Part shown: positions 1 through 5,559 of the stretch, piece by piece
How positions within the stretch are numbered: the first letter of the stretch is position 1
Layout of the letters: every line of letters starts with the position of its first letter
Origin: Amylibacter sp.
GTDB taxonomy: Bacteria > Pseudomonadota > Alphaproteobacteria > Rhodobacterales > Rhodobacteraceae
Assembly: GCA_027083485.1 (NCBI GenBank)
Contig: JALWOO010000692.1
Coordinates: 1-13,592 of the forward strand
Length of the DNA: 13,592 nucleotides
Direction of reading: 5' to 3'
Program-made: the position numbers and the translations under genes
Notes under the pieces: model-generated
Told to the model about the DNA's origin: nothing
The model's database searches: none
What the model saw: only the letters and a program-made list of their open reading frames with translations

Positions 1-1316
1 GCTAACCGGTTTTGCCGCTGGATCAATTCACGCATTTCCACATTGCTCAGCCGGAAATCACGCACCACATTGCGCCCTTCAACCAGCAAATCGCGCACCT
101 GATGCGGGCCGGTCAACACCAGCGCCGCCACCGGATCCCAACTGCCCGCCGCCGCAATGCCGGACATATCCCAGACCGCGATATCGGCGCGTTTGCCCGT
201 GGCCAGCGCCCCGCAATCGGGACGGCCCAGAACCGCAGCTCCGCCAAGGGTGGCAATTTCCAAGGCTTCGCGCGCCGACATGGCATCGGCCCCGTTGGCC
301 ACCCGTTGCAACAACAGCAGCTGGCGTGCCTCGTCCAGCAAATGCCCCGCGTCATTGGAAGCAGAGCCATCCACCCCCAGCGCCACCTTGACCCCCGCAT
401 CACGCATCTGGCGCACCGGCGCGATGCCCGATCCCAGACGGCAGTTGGAACAGGGGCAATGGGCCACGCCGGTTTTACTGCGGGCGAATAAATCGATTTC
501 CGCATTGTCCAGCTTCACACAATGGGCATGCCACACATCCGCGCCGGTCCAGCCGAGATCCTCGGCGTATTGGCCCGGCCGGCAGCCGAATTTTTCCAGT
601 GAATAGGCGATGTCCTCGTCGTTTTCCGCCAGATGGGTATGCAGCATCACGCCCTTGTCCCGCGCCAGCAACGCGGTGTCGCGCATCAGATCACGGCTGA
701 CGGAAAACGGTGAACAAGGCGCGAGGCCGACCCGCACCATGGCCCCGTCATCCGGATCGTGGAAAGCATCCACCACGCGAATGCAATCCTCCAGAATGGC
801 GGCTTCCTGTTCCACCAGCGCATCAGGGGGCAAACCGCCATCGCTCTGGCCGATGCTCATGGAACCGCGCGTCGGATGAAACCGCAGGCCGATGGTTTTG
901 GCCGCCTCTATCGTATCCTCGAGCCGCGCGCCATTGGGGTACATGTACAAATGGTCGCTCGACAAGGTGCAGCCCGACAGCGCCAGTTCCGCCAACCCCA
1001 CCTGCGCCGAGGTGAAAATCTCCTCCGGTCCCATGCACGCCCAGATCGGATAGAGTGTTTGCAACCAGCCGAACAACAACGCATCCTGCCCCCCCGGCAC
1101 CACGCGGGTCAGGGTTTGATACAGATGGTGATGCGTGTTCACCAATCCCGGCGTCACGACACAGCCCGCCGCATTGATCACCTGATCGCCGGACAGCCCC
1201 TGCCCCACACCAACAATCACCCCGTCGCGGATCAGTACATCGCCACCGGCAATTTCGCGTCGCGTTGCGTCCATCGTCACCACGACATCGGCGTTTTTGA
1301 TTACAGTCGTTTTCAT
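1..1316 (-). CDS. 8-oxoguanine deaminase-type amidohydrolase (partial, C-terminus cut)
   Basis: Reading the minus strand from the ATG at 1316-1314 gives 438 open codons that run off the left edge. Members of this family are about 450 residues, so only a short C-terminal tail should be missing. It is a TRZ/ATZ-type metal-dependent amidohydrolase. Visible motifs are NTHHHLYQTLTR (60-71, with the HxH metal pair at 62/64), HTHLAEN (226-232), WHAHC (262-266) and GVDGSASNDAGH (314-325, with the likely metal-binding Asp316). The HHHLYQTLTR and GSASNDAGHLL signatures fit the 8-oxoguanine deaminase branch, which hydrolyses 8-oxoguanine to urate and ammonia in the cytoplasm. A related hydroxyatrazine or guanine-type aminohydrolase is the main alternative. 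A GAGG Shine-Dalgarno sequence lies 6 nt before the start. It diverges from uraD, which fits purine catabolism because its product, urate, feeds the uraD pathway. Confidence 0.85.
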   Translation of the reverse strand, partial: MKTTVIKNADVVVTMDATRREIAGGDVLIRDGVIVGVGQGLSGDQVINAAGCVVTPGLVNTHHHLYQTLTRVVPGGQDALLFGWLQTLYPIWACMGPEEIFTSAQVGLAELALSGCTLSSDHLYMYPNGARLEDTIEAAKTIGLRFHPTRGSMSIGQSDGGLPPDALVEQEAAILEDCIRVVDAFHDPDDGAMVRVGLAPCSPFSVSRDLMRDTALLARDKGVMLHTHLAENDEDIAYSLEKFGCRPGQYAEDLGWTGADVWHAHCVKLDNAEIDLFARSKTGVAHCPCSNCRLGSGIAPVRQMRDAGVKVALGVDGSASNDAGHLLDEARQLLLLQRVANGADAMSAREALEIATLGGAAVLGRPDCGALATGKRADIAVWDMSGIAAAGSWDPVAALVLTGPHQVRDLLVEGRNVVRDFRLSNVEMRELIQRQNRL

Positions 1317-1389
1317 TGCAACCTCATAATAAATTCCAGTCAAACTACCCTTGCAATCCGGACAAGAAAAGACTCAAATCCCCGGGATC

Positions 1390-1394
1390 AGGAG
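1390..1394 (+). promoter_or_regulatory. Shine-Dalgarno sequence deciding the uraD start
   Basis: AGGAG lies 9 nt before the ATG at 1404. The reading frame stays open far upstream, back into the antisense of the neighbouring deaminase, so this site and the family length are what place the real start at 1404. Confidence 0.8.
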
Positions 1395-1403
1395 AATTCA
1401 AAT

Positions 1404-1898
1404 ATGCAAGACAATCGCACCGGCTTTATCGACACCTATGGCGGAATTTATGAACATAGCCCCTGGGTGGCGGAGACGGTTTTTGACCAAGGCCATGGCA
1501 AAGCGACGCCTATGGAGCTGATCGGGCCAATGCGGGCGGTGGTTGAATCCGCCAGCCCCGACATGCAAATGGTGTTGCTGCGCGCCCACCCGGATCTGGC
1601 TGGCAAGCTGGCCAAAACCGGCGCGCTGACCGCCGAGAGCACTTCCGAGCAGGCCAGCGCCGGTCTGGATCAATGCACTGAGGCCGAGTTCGAGGAATTC
1701 ACATCCCTGAACAACCGCTACAAACAGCGTTTCGGATTTCCCTATATCCTTGCGGTGCGCGGGCGGAACCGGCACGAGATCCTCGACAATTTTCGTGCCC
1801 GTGTAGATAATGACACCGCAACCGAATTTCATGAAGCCCTGAACCAGGTGCATGAGATTGCCCGTTTGCGGCTCGAAGCATTGAGCCAACAGGCCTGA
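1404..1898 (+). CDS. uraD: 2-oxo-4-hydroxy-4-carboxy-5-ureidoimidazoline (OHCU) decarboxylase
   Basis: This 164-residue protein has the usual length of bacterial UraD. The enzyme decarboxylates OHCU to S-allantoin, the last step of urate breakdown. The signature HPDLAGK (62-68) carries the catalytic His62. Ser79, Glu82 and Gln83 in ESTSEQ match the active-site Ser, Glu and Gln of characterised UraD proteins, and Arg156 lies where the substrate-binding Arg is expected. The block NNRYKQRFGFPYILAVRG (103-120) is also typical. A longer in-frame extension exists upstream but overlaps the divergent deaminase and lacks conserved sequence, so the ATG preceded by AGGAG is chosen. No hydroxyisourate hydrolase or urate oxidase lies in the window, so the rest of the pathway must be elsewhere, possibly further left. 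Confidence 0.93.
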   Translation: MQDNRTGFIDTYGGIYEHSPWVAETVFDQGHGKATPMELIGPMRAVVESASPDMQMVLLRAHPDLAGKLAKTGALTAESTSEQASAGLDQCTEAEFEEFTSLNNRYKQRFGFPYILAVRGRNRHEILDNFRARVDNDTATEFHEALNQVHEIARLRLEALSQQA

Positions 1899-1903
1899 AA
1901 AAC

Positions 1904-1919
1904 ATTCAGTTTTCTGAAT
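1904..1919 (+). repeat. Small inverted repeat just after uraD
   Basis: ATTCAG (1904-1909) and CTGAAT (1914-1919) are perfect inverted arms around a TTTT loop, starting 5 nt after the uraD stop. With only six mostly AT pairs and no clean T-run after it, it would be a poor terminator. It may be a weak 3'-end structure or chance in an AT-rich gap. Confidence 0.35.
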
Positions 1920-1958
1920 AATTATCAGGTGAGTCTATAAAACCAACAGCAATCTATT

Positions 1959-1995
1959 TTTTGTGATCACGTATTTTTTTGCCGTGATCACAAAA
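1959..1995. promoter_or_regulatory. Twin GTGATCAC palindromes, candidate operator upstream of sucC
   Basis: TTTTGTGATCACG (1959-1971) and its exact reverse complement CGTGATCACAAAA (1983-1995) form a perfect 13-bp inverted repeat around an 11-nt AT-rich spacer. Each arm contains the 8-bp palindrome GTGATCAC (1963-1970 and 1984-1991), so the structure is also two separate dimer-type sites. Their centres are 21 bp apart, two helical turns, so they face the same side of the DNA. Neither strand shows a T-run after the stem, which argues against a terminator. It lies 125 bp before the sucC start. I do not recognise the cognate regulator. Confidence 0.55.
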
Positions 1996-2006
1996 CCGCC
2001 TAATTT
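1979..2006 (+). promoter_or_regulatory. Possible sucC promoter
   Basis: TTGCCG (1979-1984) and TAATTT (2001-2006) are spaced 16 bp apart and resemble weak -35 and -10 boxes. If real, the right-hand GTGATCAC site would sit in the spacer, as expected for repression. The matches are imperfect and the gap is AT-rich, so this is only a candidate. Confidence 0.22.
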
Positions 2007-2069
2007 CTGGTGATTTTCATTTTTTGCTTCTAACCGCTCCGAAATGGTGTCAGATTCACCAAAACGACA

Positions 2070-2101
2070 TTCGGTCTTTACTGGACCGAAACCACTCGGT
2101 C
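2070..2101 (+). promoter_or_regulatory. Overlapping alternative hairpins in the sucC leader
   Basis: TTCGGTC (2070-2076) pairs perfectly with GACCGAA (2084-2090) across a 7-nt loop. The same middle segment, GACCGA (2084-2089), can instead pair with TCGGTC (2096-2101) across a 6-nt loop. The two stems exclude each other. The second ends 5 nt before the AGGAG Shine-Dalgarno sequence (2107-2111) of sucC. The pairing is directly visible; any regulatory role is inference. Confidence 0.4.
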
Positions 2102-2120
2102 TAATCAGGAGCGCCTGCAA

Positions 2121-3314
2121 ATGAACATCCATGAATATCAAGCCAAAAAATTGCTCAAGGAATACGGTGCGCCGGTTTCCGACGGGCGGCCGGTTCTGAA
2201 ATTCGAAGACGCCAAAACGGCGGCAGGCGAACTGGACGGCCCACTTTGGGTGGTCAAAGCACAAATTCACGCAGGTGGCCGCGGCAAAGGGACTTTCAAA
2301 GAGGCCGCCGCCGGTGAACAAGGCGGCGTGCGCCTGACCAAATCGGTAGCCGAAGCCGCCGAAGAAGCCCAGAAAATGCTGGGCCGCACCCTTGTCACCC
2401 ATCAAACCGGCCCTGAAGGCAAACAGGTGAACCGCGTTTACATCGAAGACGGCGCAGGTATTGAGCGCGAATTGTATCTGGCAGTTCTGGTGGATCGCGT
2501 GTCCTCTCGGGTGTCGTTTGTGGCCTCGACCGAAGGCGGCATGGACATTGAAACCGTCGCTGCCGAAACCCCCGAAAAAATCCTGTCCTTCACCGTTGAT
2601 CCGGCCACCGGCCTGTCCGGTTTCCATGGCCGCCGCGTGGCTTTTGCGCTGGGGCTTGAGGGCAAGCAGGTCAAGCAATGCGTGGCCCTGATCGACATTC
2701 TGTATAAAATGTTCATCGAGCGTGACATGGAGATGCTGGAAATCAACCCGCTGATCGTCACCACGGACGGCGATTTGAAATGCCTTGATGCGAAAATGGG
2801 TTTTGACGATAACGCCATGTATCGCCAGCAGGAAATTCTGGCCCTGCGCGACGAAACCGAAGAAGACGAAAAAGAACTCGCCGCCTCCAAGTTCGATCTG
2901 AACTACATCGCGCTGGACGGGGAAATCGGCTGTATGGTGAACGGGGCCGGTCTGGCCATGGCCACCATGGATATTATCAAGCTTTATGGCGCAGAGCCGG
3001 CTAACTTCCTTGACGTGGGCGGCGGGGCCACCACGGAGAAAGTAACCGAAGCCTTCAAGATCATCACCTCGGACCCGAATGTGAAAGGTATTCTGGTGAA
3101 TATCTTTGGCGGCATCATGCGCTGTGATGTGATTGCCGAAGGCGTGGTTGCCGCAGTGAAAGAGGTCGGATTGAAAGTGCCGCTGGTTGTGCGCCTTGAA
3201 GGCACCAACGTTGAAGCCGGCAAACGCATCATCACCGAAAGCGATGTGGATGTGATCGCGGCGGACGATCTGGGCGATGCAGCCCGCAAAATCGTTGCTG
3301 CGGTCAAAGGGTAG
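2121..3314 (+). CDS. sucC: Succinyl-CoA synthetase (ADP/GDP-forming), beta subunit
   Basis: This 397-residue protein (388 in E. coli) is the nucleotide-binding subunit of succinyl-CoA synthetase, which converts succinyl-CoA to succinate with formation of ATP or GTP in the TCA cycle. The N-terminal ATP-grasp domain shows [17 protein letters not shown] (44-60) with its glycine loop at 52-57, and EINPL (207-211) carries the Mg-nucleotide residues. The C-terminal CoA-ligase domain shows [11 protein letters not shown] (267-277), FLDVGGGA and [10 protein letters not shown] (327-336). The start is the ATG with AGGAG 9 nt upstream. Its partner sucD lies about 1.2 kb downstream, past two small genes, instead of adjacent. 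No malate dehydrogenase gene lies upstream, as it does in some alphaproteobacteria. Confidence 0.98.
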   Translation: MNIHEYQAKKLLKEYGAPVSDGRPVLKFEDAKTAAGELDGPLWVVKAQIHAGGRGKGTFKEAAAGEQGGVRLTKSVAEAAEEAQKMLGRTLVTHQTGPEGKQVNRVYIEDGAGIERELYLAVLVDRVSSRVSFVASTEGGMDIETVAAETPEKILSFTVDPATGLSGFHGRRVAFALGLEGKQVKQCVALIDILYKMFIERDMEMLEINPLIVTTDGDLKCLDAKMGFDDNAMYRQQEILALRDETEEDEKELAASKFDLNYIALDGEIGCMVNGAGLAMATMDIIKLYGAEPANFLDVGGGATTEKVTEAFKIITSDPNVKGILVNIFGGIMRCDVIAEGVVAAVKEVGLKVPLVVRLEGTNVEAGKRIITESDVDVIAADDLGDAARKIVAAVKG

Positions 3315-3321
3315 ACGGTTG

Positions 3322-3882
3322 ATGAATTTCAAGAACGCCAACCTCTTTGCCCTTGCAGGTGTGCTTTGCCTGACCGCAGGCACCCTGCCCGCCGCTGCAG
3401 CCAACAAGCAGCGCAAAGCATTTGTTGCCGCGCAAACCCGCCATATCGTGCAGATCTGCATGAAAAACGGCTTTGACTACGGGGCAATCCGCAAAATTCT
3501 GACAAAGGAAGGATTTAAGCGCGACAAGCATAAATCCTCGCAAAAACAGAACTGGACACTGGTAAAAAAAGACGCCGCTGCCGGCGCACTTTCGGTTTCC
3601 TACACTCAGCCCTGTGCCATTACGCTCGGCGTTGGCGAAATCAAGGATGCGCATAAGGTCGCCAGCAAACAGCTCAAGAGCTTTGGCTATCGCGGTCAGG
3701 GCGTTGGGCGGGCGCTGTTTGCGAAATCCAAATACTACACGTTCCGCAAGGGCGATTTCTGGAAGAACGGTAACTCTACCGTATCACTGGAAGCCTCCAG
3801 CGGTTTTACAGCCAAAGGCAAGCCCGAAACAGTTGGCGCAGTGGTGATTTCACCGGTGCAAAGCCTGTCAATCGGCGGATAA
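3322..3882 (+). CDS. Secreted protein of unknown function, first of a pair
   Basis: This 186-residue protein begins 7 nt after the sucC stop, so it is very likely co-transcribed. The frame also extends upstream into sucC, but the ATG at 3322 begins a good signal peptide: a short basic start, a hydrophobic stretch around 8-22, and a likely cut after AAAA near residue 27. The mature part is basic (many Lys and Arg) and has two cysteines, 46 (QICMKNG) and 98 (QPCAI), which could form a disulfide in the periplasm. I do not recognise the family. Signal-peptide Cys, mature Cys positions and the C-terminal pattern match the next gene loosely (see findings), so the two may be divergent paralogues. 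No catalytic motif or lipobox is seen. Confidence 0.85.
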   Translation: MNFKNANLFALAGVLCLTAGTLPAAAANKQRKAFVAAQTRHIVQICMKNGFDYGAIRKILTKEGFKRDKHKSSQKQNWTLVKKDAAAGALSVSYTQPCAITLGVGEIKDAHKVASKQLKSFGYRGQGVGRALFAKSKYYTFRKGDFWKNGNSTVSLEASSGFTAKGKPETVGAVVISPVQSLSIGG

Positions 3883-3904
3883 ACGGAAAAAGGGTTCAAT
3901 CACA

Positions 3905-4432
3905 ATGGACAAGACAGTTAAAAACAAACTTACAACGGCGATATCGGTTGCCTGCCTTGCCGTTGTAGCGGTCCCGCTTCAGGCGCAAAGCCTGCTGACC
4001 ACGCCCTTTGCGATTTCACAGCTGGTGGCCACGGCCTGCCTGTTCGATACCATGAACCCGGACACGGAATTGCCCCGTTCGCATGCGGCATTTGCCGCCT
4101 CCGGTATGGCCAAGGTGCTGCAACAGCCCACCAAGGCCATTTACGGCGATATGGGCGGGACCTATTTCATTTCCAACCTGACCGATGACAACAACATCGC
4201 CTGTGCCGCGCATATTGCGCCTGCGGATCTGAATCAGGCCGGATTTGATTTCCTTGTGCAACAAATCGAAGGCCAGTTTCGCAACCGCTATGGCGACCAT
4301 GTCTTTGCCCCCGGCTACAGCAGCAACAGCTGGATCGCCAAACATAGCGACGGCACCAAAACCGTGATGAGCATAAACTATGACCCGAACGGCGGCACCA
4401 GCATCGCCAGCGTCGCCGAAATTGATGATTAG
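3905..4432 (+). CDS. Secreted protein of unknown function, second of a pair
   Basis: This 175-residue protein starts 22 nt after the preceding gene, with AAGGG about 10 nt before the ATG. Residues 1-28 form a signal peptide: basic MDKTVKNK start, hydrophobic core 12-24, likely cleavage after LQA or QAQ. The mature protein is acidic and has two cysteines, 45 (ATACLFD) and 100 (IACAAHI), nearly the same positions as in its neighbour (46 and 98). Both proteins then show a helix-like stretch and a C-terminal segment of the form K-x-(S/N)-x-G-x-x-T-V. I do not recognise the family. It was probably transcribed with sucC and sucD, and a periplasmic location is likely; any link with succinyl-CoA synthetase is only positional. 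Confidence 0.85.
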   Translation: MDKTVKNKLTTAISVACLAVVAVPLQAQSLLTTPFAISQLVATACLFDTMNPDTELPRSHAAFAASGMAKVLQQPTKAIYGDMGGTYFISNLTDDNNIACAAHIAPADLNQAGFDFLVQQIEGQFRNRYGDHVFAPGYSSNSWIAKHSDGTKTVMSINYDPNGGTSIASVAEIDD

Positions 4433-4476
4433 CCCGCCTGAAAACGGCAACCAGAACAACGACCTATCAACCGAAT

Positions 4477-4481
4477 GGAGG
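4477..4481 (+). promoter_or_regulatory. Shine-Dalgarno sequence deciding the sucD start
   Basis: GGAGG lies 5 nt before the ATG at 4487. An in-frame ATG at 4475 overlaps this site and would add only MEAQ, so the downstream ATG, giving the family-typical [10 protein letters not shown] start, is preferred. Confidence 0.85.
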
Positions 4482-4486
4482 CCCAA

Positions 4487-5368
4487 ATGGCCGTACTCGT
4501 AGACGAAAACACCAAGGTAATCTGTCAGGGCTTTACCGGCTCTCAGGGGACTTTCCACTCTGAACAGGCCATTGAATACGGCACAAAAATGGTGGGCGGT
4601 GTGACCCCGGGCAAGGGCGGCATGACCCATCTGGGCCTGCCGGTGTTCAATTCCGTACACGAAGCAAAACACGTGACCGAAGCCAACGCCACCGTGATTT
4701 ATGTACCGCCCCCCTTTGCTGCAGATTCCATTCTGGAAGCGATTGACGCAGAGATGGAGCTGATTGTTTGCATCACCGAAGGCATTCCCGTGCTGGACAT
4801 GATGAAGGTCAAGCGCGCGCTTGAAGGCGCAAAATCCCGCCTGATCGGGCCGAACTGTCCGGGTGTTATCACACCGGACGCCTGCAAGATCGGCATTATG
4901 CCGGGCCACATCCACAAACGCGGCTCTGTCGGCGTTGTGTCGCGTTCCGGCACTCTGACCTATGAAGCCGTGGGCCAGACCACCGCCATCGGCCTTGGCC
5001 AGTCCACTTGCATCGGCATCGGCGGTGACCCGATCAAGGGCACCGAACATATCGACGCGCTGGAATTGCTGCTGGGGGATGACGAAACCCAAAGCATCAT
5101 CATGATTGGCGAAATCGGCGGCAATGCCGAAGAAGAAGCCGCGCAATTCCTGATCGACGAAGCCAAAAAGGGCCGCAAAAAGCCGGTTGCCGGTTTCATC
5201 GCCGGTCGTACCGCCCCTCCGGGGCGCCGCATGGGTCATGCGGGTGCGATTGTTGCCGGGGGCAAAGGCGGGGCCGAAGACAAGATCGAAGCCATGCGTC
5301 GCGCCGGTATCGTGGTCGCCGACAGTCCGGCGGAACTCGGCGAAGCTGTGCTGAAAGCGATCGGTTAA
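4487..5368 (+). CDS. sucD: Succinyl-CoA synthetase (ADP/GDP-forming), alpha subunit
   Basis: This 293-residue protein is close to the family length. It is the CoA-binding and phosphohistidine-carrying subunit that works with SucC in the cytoplasm. The N-terminal CoA-binding Rossmann domain shows [13 protein letters not shown] (12-24) and [10 protein letters not shown] (36-45). [10 protein letters not shown] (121-130) and SRSGTLTYE (152-160) are typical of the family. The catalytic His251 sits in [13 protein letters not shown] (247-259), matching His246 of E. coli. The start at 4487 is chosen over an ATG four codons upstream because GGAGG precedes it at the right distance and related SucD proteins begin MAVLVD. 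An intrinsic terminator follows 8 nt after the stop, so sucA may be partly independent of this transcript. Confidence 0.98.
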   Translation: MAVLVDENTKVICQGFTGSQGTFHSEQAIEYGTKMVGGVTPGKGGMTHLGLPVFNSVHEAKHVTEANATVIYVPPPFAADSILEAIDAEMELIVCITEGIPVLDMMKVKRALEGAKSRLIGPNCPGVITPDACKIGIMPGHIHKRGSVGVVSRSGTLTYEAVGQTTAIGLGQSTCIGIGGDPIKGTEHIDALELLLGDDETQSIIMIGEIGGNAEEEAAQFLIDEAKKGRKKPVAGFIAGRTAPPGRRMGHAGAIVAGGKGGAEDKIEAMRRAGIVVADSPAELGEAVLKAIG

Positions 5369-5376
5369 AATAAATC

Positions 5377-5403
5377 GCCCCGGCATTTCTGTCGGGGCCT
5401 TTT
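5377..5403 (+). terminator. Intrinsic terminator after sucD
   Basis: GCCCCGGCA (5377-5385) pairs with TGTCGGGGC (5390-5398), nine pairs with one G-U, around a TTTC loop. CTTTT follows. It begins 8 nt after the sucD stop. The T-run is short, so read-through into sucA is plausible. Confidence 0.75.
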
Positions 5404-5415
5404 GGAGGGGAGAAC

Positions 5416-5559
5416 ATGCAGAAATTGCATTCCTGTTCGGGGCGTTTGGGAAATTCACCCAATGCCCCCCTGTTGTTTCAAAAAGACGGTTCACCTTTCA
5501 ACCGCATCCCCTCCACACACCCTATACACGGTCCCAACTCTAACGAGGTACTCCAATGA
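5416..5559 (+). CDS. Possible 47-residue leader peptide upstream of sucA
   Basis: A short ORF begins at ATG 5416 with GGAGG (5404-5408) 7 nt upstream, a stronger ribosome site than sucA itself has. It runs 47 codons to a TGA at 5557-5559, overlapping the sucA ATG (5556-5558) as ATGA. The peptide begins MQKLHSCSGRLGN and ends NSNEVLQ. It has no signal peptide, no membrane segment and a Pro/Ser/Asn-rich make-up unlike a folded domain. The ORF is short enough to arise by chance, but ribosome site plus overlap is the arrangement expected for translational coupling to sucA. It fills the sucD-sucA gap after the terminator. Confidence 0.35.
   Translation: MQKLHSCSGRLGNSPNAPLLFQKDGSPFNRIPSTHPIHGPNSNEVLQ

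Noticed and set aside
12..606. Plus-strand ORFs at the left edge
   Set aside because: They lie opposite the 8-oxoguanine deaminase-type gene, whose metal-binding motifs are clear on the minus strand.
1959..1995. Inverted repeat upstream of sucC read as a uraD terminator
   Set aside because: It is 60 bp past the uraD stop, the stem is AT-rich at its base, the T-run lies in the loop, and no T-run follows the stem on either strand.
2044..2124. 26-codon ORF ending in an ATGA overlap with the sucC start
   Set aside because: It has no Shine-Dalgarno sequence and is short. The stop overlap follows automatically because the sucC start is ATGA, so it is not independent evidence.
1935..3461. Long minus-strand ORFs opposite sucC, sucD, sucA and lpdA
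   Set aside because: They are antisense shadows of strongly conserved genes, with low-complexity His, Gly and Phe-rich sequence and no family motifs.
5416..5430. ATGCA-N5-TGCAT dyad after the sucD terminator
   Set aside because: Five-base arms overlapping the leader start are weak, and nothing else nearby supports a binding site.
5522..5533. CTATAC box and CGGTC near sucA as a promoter or as a match to the sucC CGGTC boxes
   Set aside because: No -35 box occurs at 15-19 bp spacing, and a lone 5-bp CGGTC match without its pairing partner is expected by chance.
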